This document shows positions 8,401-15,191 of a stretch of 64,000 nt of DNA, piece by piece. Origin of the DNA: an uncultured Pirellulales bacterium (GTDB taxonomy: Bacteria > Planctomycetota > Planctomycetia > Pirellulales > Thermoguttaceae); contig CALLPE010000029.1 in assembly GCA_938015445.1 (NCBI GenBank), forward strand, positions 1 through 64,000, written 5' to 3'. A program made the translations under genes and the position numbers. Within the stretch, counting starts at the first letter, position 1; each line of letters begins with the position of its first letter. The notes beneath the pieces were generated by a model. The model was not told the origin of the DNA, did no database searches, and worked only from the letters and a program-made list of their open reading frames with translations.

Positions 8401-8529
8401 CATCGACATCAACATGCGCTGTTCTAGCAAATGGAAGCCCAGCGACAACCTCCGGCCGGCAGCCTTTTTGTTGTTGCTTTTCCCTTTGCGCCTGAAACGA
8501 AGCAGTGCGAGCCGACCCCAGAAACTCAT
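5401..8529 (-). CDS. Secreted subtilisin-like (S8) serine protease with P domain
   Basis: Large exported endopeptidase, 1042 aa. The catalytic triad is visible: D233 in VIDTGVDYTHPD, H291 in DDHGHGTHVAG, S453 in SGTSMAAP. Before it lies a prodomain-like stretch (about 70-200). After it come two Ig-like segments with the SVRPTEFTVTFSQP and ITLTFNESL pattern (about 515-690), a proprotein-convertase P domain (about 715-850) and a cadherin-like domain beginning NNPPVLAAIPNQ. The N-terminus is basic and carries LEQRMLMS, the motif typical of large planctomycete exported proteins, with no ordinary hydrophobic signal peptide. I chose the ATG at 8529 for AAGG ten bases upstream; the open frame extends to 8748 without similarity. 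It stands alone, and its substrate is unknown. Confidence 0.9.
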   Translation of the reverse strand: MSFWGRLALLRFRRKGKSNNKKAAGRRLSLGFHLLEQRMLMSMESLGLQSLADYADDYYTAAAMWFEQLSASSAARVASGGFTLEQVTGKVRWQTQLVDVFTDEWIVRLTPNASSSVQSISQVAGLFAGEQYQVEVIGGLGLVGQVLIRVAGAGFEEAAAWLATNPNLAYYEPNVVTPLASLPNDPQFNLLWGLHNTGQTIGGQTGAAGADIDALEAWQITTGSSRVVVAVIDTGVDYTHPDLARNIWVNPGEIPGNGIDDDGNGFIDDYFGWDFANNDNNPLDDHGHGTHVAGIIGAVANNGLGVSGAAWSVSIMPIKFLAANGSGSLDNAIRAINYVTMMRNRGVDVRISNNSWGGGGYYQSLYDAIAAHNRAGIMFVAAAGNNARNTDLTPNYPSCYNLENIISVAATDNRDNLAVFSNYGVVSVDLAAPGVNIYSTKPGGGYQFLSGTSMAAPYVSAVAALAWSVAPNATVAEVRNALLGGADRIPSLAGKVASGRLNARGTLDMLNMTVAGSLPVAGTSVSVRPTEFTVTFSQPYDPASVQPSDFTVNGIPADSVVLLTANSVRFRYNVSPVRAEGVQTMHIAEGAIRRAGGGPLRQWQATFHYDSLPTAVLAVNPAQNALLTSAPQHITLTFNESLAAGSIGIDDLVLSAGRVTAATLVAPTVVRYTVDLTGVNGPVTYMLRAGAVTDLHGNPAAGYTGGFTINDPAVLRYQASDAPKRLIDYGTVVSYLTITDNRIITDVDVELNIAHTWVADLDISLVAPNGRVVRLVGDAGGNGANFAATIFDDEANTPITAGSAPFTGRFRPLQPLSSLDGLSTRGTWRLVVTDTDPWDTGTLNGWALVFRTTTANNPPVLAAIPNQINIGRPWNVALRASDPDGDQLTFSAVARPVGSSATLPVTVAINQNTRILTINPNGYRGTFEVEVSVSDGRAVAMQRFRVNAATTVPLRSLAGLASNLPAGGTIHCSALDELAAAGSLPTTPAAQLSRETLTALERAHALAQLDPRWVLFAQEQWLNTLSRQLFPNRPERRLAEIV

Positions 8530-9138
8530 GACAGTGCAACCTTGTAGGAAGCGGGGTGCTCGGGCAGCACACTGTGCGCTGTTGCGCTGTGTGGCTGAGC
8601 GCCGCGCGCTACGGATACACACATTGACCGAACAGGCCACGAAAGGCGAACTTTCGGCGTCGGCAACAAGACAGGCGGCACAAGGCTGTGCGAACTTTCC
8701 ACAACCGTGCCGGCCGACGCCGCAGAGGAGACTAGCCGGGAACCACAAAACGATAGCTTGAAGAACTTGCGCAGGCAGCGAAGTTTAGTTTTTCTTGACA
8801 GTTTGCCGACACCTACGAGTTCAAAGCGCGCTGGGTGGTTCCGATTGTGACGGTTATAACGAACCGCGGGCAACTTTGCCGGCGAGCTTTTCCGCCGTTT
8901 GCCGAGCCTTCCGTTACCAGACTCCAGGGAAGATCGTCCCCAGGCTGCCGGAGAGTGGGGACGGCCAGTGCCCCTGCTGCTTCGCGCCGCATCGGAAACT
9001 GGCACCGGCGTGCAGGCATGACGGCGATGCGGACTGGGCGCAACTTGCCATCCATCTCTGCCACTGCAACGGCGCTGCGAGAAAAGGCGTGACATCCCTG
9101 TGCCCCCCGACAGCCAACGACGGTCGCCCGCACGCGTC
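8530..9138. other. Intergenic region, no gene seen
   Basis: Open frames cross this stretch on both strands but none resembles a known family or has a good start. A TTGACA occurs near 8796 on the plus strand but has no -10 at the right distance. Confidence 0.5.
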
Positions 9139-9576
9139 TTATTGGCTGATTCCCACAATATCTCCTTGCAAAGTAAGGATCAGGCGGCGGGGACCTGCCC
9201 GGCTGCGATGTTCGCAAAGCCATATTCCCTGCCATAGGCCCAGACAAAGCCTTCCGTGGCGCACGGGAACCAAAAGCGAGCTGCCCAGCAACGAGGCCTT
9301 GGCGTGCCCCGGCATGTCGTCGTCGCCTTCCTCGGCGTGGCGGTAACTGGGGCGTTCGGGCACTAGGGAGTCCAGTACATCGTCAAGATCTTCCAGCACG
9401 GCAGGATCGGCGCTTTCGTTGATGGTCAGCGAAGCGGAGGTGTGCTGGATGAAGATGTGCAGCAGCCCCACCCGCACGTATTGCAATTCCGGCATCGCCT
9501 CGATGATCCGCTCCGTAATCGGATGGCATCCTCTGCGCATTGCCGGCAACTGAAGCTCGCGTTGGACCCAGGTCAC
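9139..9576 (-). CDS. YjbQ/UPF0047 family protein (secondary thiamine-phosphate synthase-like)
   Basis: Small cytosolic protein of the widespread YjbQ family, members of which show weak thiamine-phosphate synthase activity; the physiological role is unsettled. The 145-aa product has the family signatures: VTWVQRELQL at the start, ITERI, LLHIFIQHTSASLTINE near residue 45, DDDMPGHAKASLLGSSLLVPV, and GLWQGIWLCEHR with its conserved Glu/His/Arg. The GTG at 9576 fits the family N-terminus and has GAGG eight bases upstream; an ATG at 9600 would add eight residues. No thiamine genes lie nearby, and the gene appears monocistronic. Confidence 0.85.
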   Translation of the reverse strand: MTWVQRELQLPAMRRGCHPITERIIEAMPELQYVRVGLLHIFIQHTSASLTINESADPAVLEDLDDVLDSLVPERPSYRHAEEGDDDMPGHAKASLLGSSLLVPVRHGRLCLGLWQGIWLCEHRSRAGPRRLILTLQGDIVGISQ

Positions 9577-10018
9577 TCCAAATACCTCGCTCCCGAACAT
9601 TCGGCTGGACGTGGTCGTTACTGCAAGTTGGTACTTCTGCGGGCAAACGCCGGCCGGAACAAGTTCCCCAGACGAAACCGACAGCGCCACCGACCGTTTG
9701 GCCGACTGCTGTGTATTATCACAACCGGTGCGCTCGGCTCCAATGGCCCCGAAGGTAAAAAACCTTCTATCAGGCAGAACTTAACTGGTTTCGATGCATT
9801 GCCCAGTTCGTGCCGTCGGAACCGACCAGCAGCCGCCACCGAGTAGAAGACGGACGAAATTGCTCGCCGGCGCCGCTAGCTTTGCGGGTTCGGAGGCGGT
9901 TGCGCGCCGTTTTTGAAATTGCCTGTTTTCCTTAAGGCGTGTGGGCCGGTGCCGTTAAGGGCGGTATGCGGTACCACCAATAAGTGGTGGGCAACAGCAA
10001 AATTTTTCCGCGTCCCCA

Positions 10019-10046
10019 TTGACATTTTAGCCGAAGCGGCCATAAT
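10019..10046 (+). promoter_or_regulatory. Near-consensus sigma70 promoter
   Basis: TTGACA (10019-10024) and CATAAT (10041-10046) are spaced by 16 bases, 11 of 12 consensus positions. The start would be near 10053, giving a leader of about 290 nt for the gene at 10344, or a separate small RNA. Confidence 0.65.
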
Positions 10047-10091
10047 TAAAGGTCTATATGTTGGCACCGGGGGATTTCTGCTTGTTTTCGC

Positions 10092-10117
10092 GCGGTTGAT
10101 CTGACAGACTCAACCGC
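10092..10117 (+). other. Perfect hairpin in the leader of the 10344 gene
   Basis: gcggttga (10092-10099) and tcaaccgc (10110-10117) form an uninterrupted 8-bp stem with a ten-base loop, about 40 nt after the predicted transcription start. No T-run follows, so it is not a simple terminator. It may be an RNA structural element. Confidence 0.45.
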
Positions 10118-10343
10118 CAGCTTTCCGGCCAACATGACCATGCCGAATCAGTTGGGGTACGCAACGCCCCGTCGAATTGCCTGAGTATTGGCGATGGCGT
10201 GGGGCGGATTTGCCGACCCGCTCAGAAGCAATCTCGCAGTTCCAGCCGCCGGTTCTGGCATTGGTCGAAAAAGCACGCGACGTGATGATGTGTTCTGTCT
10301 TGGCCGGCTGGACCAGTTGTCTGTTTGAAGGGGGTGATTTTAC

Positions 10344-10559
10344 ATGCGAAACGTTTTCGATGCCATTATGCAGTCTGGGCACGACGAGGACTTCTGTCCG
10401 GTCGAGACCGACGAGTTCGTGCCCACCGACGCGCCAGCCGGGTCGCGCGAGAAGATCGAGGTCCTGGCCCAGCGCGTGATGCGGGGATTGCCGCTGTGGC
10501 ATCCCCAAGACCGCTCGGACTACAGCGGTCTGACGGGCGCAATCCGCCCACGCTCCTAA
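10344..10559 (+). CDS. Small conserved planctomycete-type protein of unknown function
   Basis: The product is 71 aa, acidic at the N-terminus (HDEDFCPVETDEF), with a helical core REKIEVLAQRVMRGLPLWHPQDR and a short tail. It has no signal peptide, membrane segment or metal motif. I recall similar short proteins in other planctomycetes but cannot name a function. AGGGGGTGA, eight bases before the ATG, is a very good ribosome-binding site and supports a real gene. It appears to be transcribed alone from the promoter at 10019-10046 behind an unusually long leader. Downstream it converges on csrA. Confidence 0.72.
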   Translation: MRNVFDAIMQSGHDEDFCPVETDEFVPTDAPAGSREKIEVLAQRVMRGLPLWHPQDRSDYSGLTGAIRPRS

Positions 10560-10901
10560 GCAGCCGATAGCTCCACCGGCGCGCAGTGCTGCACAGTCTC
10601 GCGGCCGCAGCACGACAATAGCCCAAGATCGTTTACTGCGTTTCCCAGCGTCGCCGGTGGAGCATCAGCGGCGCTTTACCAGCCAAGCCTTCTCGGCGCA
10701 ACAGTGCGGCCGATAAGCGCTCGGCTTGCGCGCTGGCGCCAAGCGCCGCACCAGGCTTGCCCAAATGCGACAAACAGCCCCAACCGGTGGGGCAAACAGC
10801 GCGCACCAGCGGCTCGGTAAGCACCAGCGGCGCTTTACGGGACAACAAACGCACGATATGGCGCGAGAAACTCGGCCGCGCCCCTGCTGGCCAGAAAGAA
10901 T
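10560..10901. other. Convergent gap with a dispersed 19-bp repeat
   Basis: The phrase agcatcagcggcgctttac at 10661-10679 recurs with one change at 10820-10838. No gene or terminator hairpin with a T-run was recognised between the small gene and csrA. Confidence 0.5.
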
Positions 10902-11144
10902 TCAGTCCGTCGCGGGCAGGTCTTCGTTGCGCTCGTGTTTTTCGACGTGTGCTTGGATCGACACTCCAACATTGGCCGGCAATCCAACAGTGTCCCTGCG
11001 ATCCAGCTCGCCGCGAAGCACAAGCACGCTCGGCGGCGCCTCGACCCCAAGACGCACCTTGTCTGGGGTTATCTTTATGACCGTAATCACGATATCGTCG
11101 CCCAAGAGGATATTCTCGCGCTCGCGTCTGGAAAGCACCAACAT
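10902..11144 (-). CDS. csrA: Carbon storage regulator CsrA (first copy)
   Basis: CsrA is a small dimeric RNA-binding protein that binds GGA-containing hairpins in mRNA leaders and controls translation and stability. The 80-aa protein starts MLVLSRRERENILLGDDI, continues IVITVIKITPDKVRLGVEAP, and ends in a longer polar tail (EKHERNEDLPATD) than the usual 60-70 residues. The conserved Leu4 and the RLGVEAP core are present; the second binding residue around position 44, usually Arg, is in VLVLRGELDRRD. GAGG lies six bases before the ATG. Upstream on the same strand is a small conserved gene (11342-11638). A second csrA lies at 17923. Confidence 0.9.
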   Translation of the reverse strand: MLVLSRRERENILLGDDIVITVIKITPDKVRLGVEAPPSVLVLRGELDRRDTVGLPANVGVSIQAHVEKHERNEDLPATD

Positions 11145-11341
11145 TTGCTCACCTCGATGCCGGAAGATCGCTCGAGCGCTTGCCGGCGGCGGTGTTGTCA
11201 TATACCGCCGAGCATATCGCTCCGACGTCTCCCGGCGCATGCTTTCGCCGGCTATGTTGGGCGGACCGGTAGCAACCTGGGGATGCTTCGGTACTGCCGC
11301 GTCCGGCTGTATGCTCGGCCGCGGTGCGCCGAACGTCCGGC

Positions 11342-11638
11342 TTAGGCAGCCACCGACTGCTGCCGTGGGCCAGCGGCCAATTGGGTTTTCTGGAAACGCT
11401 GGCCGGCCGAGTCGTAGAACAGCACCTGGTTGCGGTCGGCATCCCAGATAGCCGTAAGTTTCATTTTTCGGGGACCACACAGGCAAAAGTAAACACCGCA
11501 CGGTCGGTCACCGCGCAGCAGCTTCATTTCTCTCATTTCAAATGCGCCCAGCTCAAGCTGGCTATGCTTACACAAAGTCGAATACACGTAATGCCGAAGG
11601 TCTTCCAAGTTATCCAGGCGATGATAACAGGTTACCAT
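11342..11638 (-). CDS. Small conserved protein of unknown function
   Basis: A 98-aa product with a helical N-terminal half (YHRLDNLEDLRHYVYSTLCKHSQLE) and a strand-rich second half (GVYFCLCGPRKMKLTAIWDADRNQVLFYDSAGQRFQ). There are four cysteines but no clear zinc motif, signal peptide or membrane segment. I do not recognise a named family. I chose the ATG at 11638 because the conserved-looking part begins there; AAGGAG is present but 13 bases upstream, a long spacing. The open frame extends to 11764. It precedes csrA on the same strand by about 200 bases, so co-transcription is possible but not shown. Confidence 0.6.
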   Translation of the reverse strand: MVTCYHRLDNLEDLRHYVYSTLCKHSQLELGAFEMREMKLLRGDRPCGVYFCLCGPRKMKLTAIWDADRNQVLFYDSAGQRFQKTQLAAGPRQQSVAA

Positions 11639-12103
11639 TTCGGAAGAAAAACTCCTTGGTTTAAGACGGGGAAACTGAGAAAGAAGCGCTCTTGGCGGGC
11701 TATAAGCGCTTAAGAGAAATCGGGCCAATTGTTGGCAATGGAAAATATCGGCAAAATGGACCAATTACTTTGGCGCGATCTGAATAACTTTCCAAGCAAA
11801 GGCGAGTGGTGCCCAGTGCTTGGCTGTCGATGGGCCCGTCGCCCAATAGTTGGGGGCAATTCTTCGGATTGGCCCGTTCACAGATGTTGAAAAACGCGAA
11901 CTCTTCCATCGTCAACCGGATGCCGCCTCGCCGGGGCACCAGGGTAGGTCGGCGCACCGCATCATTCCGCATCTCAGCGGCAGGGGTGCGGCTTGGCAAT
12001 GCAGATGACGCTCGCCGGCGCGCCGGGTTATTCCGCACCGGGACGGGCACGGGCGCAAGCACAAGCGGGGCGGCAGCGTCAAATCGGCAAAAATCGCCCA
12101 GCT
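11639..12103. other. Intergenic region, no gene seen
   Basis: Frames at 11700-12252 on both strands lack family features. Nothing resembling an RNA gene or a strong promoter was found. Confidence 0.5.
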
Positions 12104-13117
12104 TCACTTTTTCTCTGCGGCATAAATGGTGTAGTTCTCGGCGACTTTGCCGGTCTTCTCATCGCCCTTGTGAAGGAAAACGCGATAGCGCAAGGCGATC
12201 GACTCGCCTTTGGGCAGCAGATAAGAGCCGTCTTTGTTCTTGTCCCCTGTAAAGTCCCGCACTCCAAACGGATTGGCCGCAAACAGGCCATAAGTTCTTA
12301 CGTGCCAGTAAGTGGGGAAACGAAAACTGGTGGGGTGGTTGAAGATGGCGACGCCGACGGTTTGGCCGTCGATCGGACCATGATAATCTACCCAGGCGGC
12401 TTGTTTTCCCCAGGCCGCAGCGTCAACCTGGCCTTCGCTGTTGACGATTCGGCCGCCTTTTCGCGCTTCCACGCGGATCGAGTCGGCCACGCGCAAAGCG
12501 AAGGTCCCCTCCTTGGTGTCGCCGAACCTCACCGGGCCTTCCGAGGCGGTAAGCGTAATATCGAAGTCGATCCAGCGCGAGTCCTTATCGCCGCTGAAGG
12601 TGAGACTTCGCTGGTCTTCGCACACTTTGGTTCCATCGGGGGCCAGCCAGTCGTTGCGGGTGACTATTATCGCCTGTTTGCCGCCTTGGACTTTGACGAA
12701 CTCGCGGTGTTTGATCGTTGCGCCGTCTTTTCGTTCGGCCCAGAAGTCAACTCCGCCCACGTTCCCGTGCGTAAACCACAACGAGCGATGGTGGATGTGG
12801 TCTTTTTTCTCGTCGGGTGCTTCCGCCAGGGGGAAGGCGCGGGTGACGGGCTTGCCGGTCGGTCCGATAATCGGCCACAGGACCGGCTTGCCGCCGGAGT
12901 TGACCAGATACTCGGCGAAAAGCTCGCCGTCGATCTTGATCACCACTTTTTCTGGCAGTTGTTCGGCCGTCAGCTCGGCGGCGGGACAACAGGATGGACA
13001 AGACAAACCCGATGCCAGCCCACAAAACAACCCAACGCCCAAACACAAGACCCATACAGCCGCGGACGCCGACACACCCGATCGGCCCTGCGCGCTGAAC
13101 CTCGACATGTTCCACAT
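12104..13117 (-). CDS. Exported DUF6807 (PmoA-like) family protein
   Basis: The 337-aa product belongs to the family often labelled methane oxygenase PmoA (DUF6807), a name that is misleading; members are secreted proteins common in planctomycetes and are thought to act in carbohydrate degradation. A hydrophobic signal segment spans about residues 18-40 and ends near a cysteine-rich stretch. Family landmarks include KPVLWPIIGPTGKPVTRAFP, DHIHHRSLWFTHG with clustered histidines near residue 110, VDFW, WIDFDITL, and VAIFNHPTSFRFPTYWHVR. The start at 13117 has GGAGC seven to eight bases upstream. It stands alone on its strand, and the enzymatic activity is unknown. Confidence 0.82.
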   Translation of the reverse strand: MWNMSRFSAQGRSGVSASAAVWVLCLGVGLFCGLASGLSCPSCCPAAELTAEQLPEKVVIKIDGELFAEYLVNSGGKPVLWPIIGPTGKPVTRAFPLAEAPDEKKDHIHHRSLWFTHGNVGGVDFWAERKDGATIKHREFVKVQGGKQAIIVTRNDWLAPDGTKVCEDQRSLTFSGDKDSRWIDFDITLTASEGPVRFGDTKEGTFALRVADSIRVEARKGGRIVNSEGQVDAAAWGKQAAWVDYHGPIDGQTVGVAIFNHPTSFRFPTYWHVRTYGLFAANPFGVRDFTGDKNKDGSYLLPKGESIALRYRVFLHKGDEKTGKVAENYTIYAAEKK

Positions 13118-13400
13118 AGCAGTAGCTCCGGTTGGAGTTGCAGGAGGTTGTTGCTGATTGCAATTCCGGCGTTACCTCGATGACCCGCTGCGGGACCGGG
13201 AAGAACGAACTCGCACTGAGAGCTTAGGCAAAGGGCCAACCCGACCAAAAGCGGTGAGGCATTTTGCAGTGGTGTCGTCTGTGGCAATGATAGTTCGCCC
13301 CGGCGGCAAACGCAACCAAACAGCACAACAAGCTGCTTGCCGGGCGACAAGATGATTGCCGGCTCGGCCTCGATTAACATCGGTCTCGATTAACAGTTGT

Positions 13401-14660
13401 TCACGGCGGGCCAAGCAGCATGGCAACCGATTGGCCCAGCGGAGCGTGATTGAGCTTGAGCGCAATGGGTCTATTCACATGCAACGGTTCGCCGTGGACT
13501 ACATTGACTGGGCACTGCGGGTCGGGAAACTGGTAATTGACGGTAACGGGCACGTGTCCGTCTTGTATAGCCAAAATACTGGCGATGATTTCCACCGCTC
13601 CGGTGCCCGCGCCGAGATTGCCGAAAAAGCTCTTGGGTGCCGTCACCGGCACGTCGCCGAGCAATTCGCGGATGGCCTGCGCCTCGATACGGTCGTCGTG
13701 TACGGTACTCAACCCGTGGGCGTTTACGTGGCCGACTTCTTCGGCGTTCAGGCCCGCTTCGCGCAATGCACCGGCGATGGCCTTGCGGATACCTTTGCCG
13801 GTCATGGGTGCGCCGTTGGCGCGCGGCTCGAATGTAGCGGAGTAGCCTAGTATGCGGCAGTAGATTTTCGCCCCGCGGGCTTCGGCGTGACGGCGCGATT
13901 CGAGCACCAGCACGCCGGCTCCTTCGCCATTGACCATGCCGCGGCGTCGGGCGTCGAAGGGGCGGCAGACACTAGCGGGGTCTTCGTCGGGCGAATCAAG
14001 CTGGCAGGCCTCGCTGCGGAAGAGAATCGTCGGGTGCACCCGCGAGCCTGCCCCCCCGGCGATCATCACATCTGCCTGTCCCCGGTCGATCACGCGCATT
14101 GCTTCGGCGATGGCCGACAGACTGGAGACCTCGGCCAGGGTAAGCGAGTTGTTTGGTCCGCGGGCGTCCTGGGCGATGCCCACGTGGCAGGCCGGCATGT
14201 TTGGCAGATACTTGAGCATCCATAGGGGGAACATCTCGGTCATGGCCGCTTCGCCCCAGCGGCTGAAATCGAACCGACCGTCCACGATGCAGCTTCGGTA
14301 GGTGGCCACCAGTTCTTCCAGCTCGCAGGGTATCAGGTCGGCGCCGAAGACGATGCCCAGCCGGTCCGGGTCCACTCCCGAGTCGCGCAGCCGCGCATCC
14401 GCGCAGGCCATGTCGGCGGCGGCGAAGGCCAACTGGATGTCGCGGCTCATAACTTTAAGGCTTTTTCTGGGCCGCACGTACAGTTTTGGATCGAAGCACT
14501 CCACAATCGCACCCAGCGGAATCGGCAAGTCGTCCGCCTGGAAAAGCTCCAAGCGACGTACTGCGCTGCGGCCAGCAGCCAGCCCTTTGGCGAAGGCATC
14601 CAGGCCGATGCCAATCGGGCTGACGACCCCTAAGCCGGTAACTACCACTTCGCTATGCAC
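13401..14660 (-). CDS. Beta-ketoacyl-synthase-like protein lacking the catalytic cysteine
   Basis: The 419-aa protein has the full length and fold of FabF-type condensing enzymes (VVVTGLGVVSPIGIG at the start, GANGEGAG-like GMVNGEGAG at 241-249). The active site has changed. At the position of the nucleophilic Cys after GPN (168-170) there is Glu177 (GPNNSLTLAEVSS). The first His is kept (H315 in VNAHGLST) and the Lys of KSxxGH is kept (K343), but the second His is Asn348 (KSFFGN). It therefore cannot condense in the normal way. Chain-length factors and KSQ decarboxylating domains are precedents for Cys loss. The start is a GTG at 14660 with a weak GAGAA. No acyl carrier protein or partner KAS is adjacent. 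Confidence 0.85.
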   Translation of the reverse strand: MHSEVVVTGLGVVSPIGIGLDAFAKGLAAGRSAVRRLELFQADDLPIPLGAIVECFDPKLYVRPRKSLKVMSRDIQLAFAAADMACADARLRDSGVDPDRLGIVFGADLIPCELEELVATYRSCIVDGRFDFSRWGEAAMTEMFPLWMLKYLPNMPACHVGIAQDARGPNNSLTLAEVSSLSAIAEAMRVIDRGQADVMIAGGAGSRVHPTILFRSEACQLDSPDEDPASVCRPFDARRRGMVNGEGAGVLVLESRRHAEARGAKIYCRILGYSATFEPRANGAPMTGKGIRKAIAGALREAGLNAEEVGHVNAHGLSTVHDDRIEAQAIRELLGDVPVTAPKSFFGNLGAGTGAVEIIASILAIQDGHVPVTVNYQFPDPQCPVNVVHGEPLHVNRPIALKLNHAPLGQSVAMLLGPP

Positions 14661-15191
14661 TTCTCACACCCCGAGTATTTCCCGCCCGGCGACCGAGCCA
14701 ATCCGGCGCCAACGGTGCAACGCCATCGGTTTAGTGGTGGGAGGATATCGGCCAGGCGGAAAGCTGTCGTACGACCGGTTAGTCTCAGCCGCGCCTTTGC
14801 CCGCTTGCAGATAACCTACGCCTCACCGATAGCACCATAGATTAATAAATTAGATTTCGGGTCTTGCGCGTTGGTTAACCATATCAGCGGGCAAGCTAAA
14901 GTCGGTTAGCCGTGACCTCCGTGCAACCTAGTGAGGTCCAGTCTTGGCGGCAGTTGCAGCAGCTAATAGCTGGACGCACCGCCGTCGGAGCGACCTTCTG
15001 GAGCCAGTGCGTCGCAACTGCCTATTGTGAAAGCACTTACTGATTTATACCGAACTGATCCATAGGAAACGGCTGTTGATTTTTTGCCCCGCACCTCTGT
15101 TTATTTGTTGGGTGGGTTAAGGCCACCCGGTAGTAAAAACCTGTGGCACAAAAAGCCCACCACTGCCGAAACTTAAGGCCCAATGTCGATA
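14661..15191. other. Intergenic region, no gene seen
   Basis: Contains an AT-rich patch near 14838-14850 and a short hairpin (gggtgg 15110-15115 with ccaccc 15123-15128) without a following T-run. I cannot assign any gene or RNA. Confidence 0.45.

Larger units (their letters stand above)
9577..10343. other. Intergenic region with a strong promoter and a long leader
   Basis: This holds the near-consensus promoter at 10019-10046 and the perfect hairpin at 10092-10117, both upstream of the small gene at 10344. Short frames at 9876-10104 have no family resemblance. The part between 9577 and about 10000 shows nothing I can name. Confidence 0.5.

Noticed and set aside
8790-8830. TTGACA near 8796 as a plus-strand promoter
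   Set aside because: No -10 at 16-18 bases and no plus-strand gene downstream.
9876-10104. Short frames on both strands
   Set aside because: Overlapping frames without SD or motif; the stretch holds a promoter instead.
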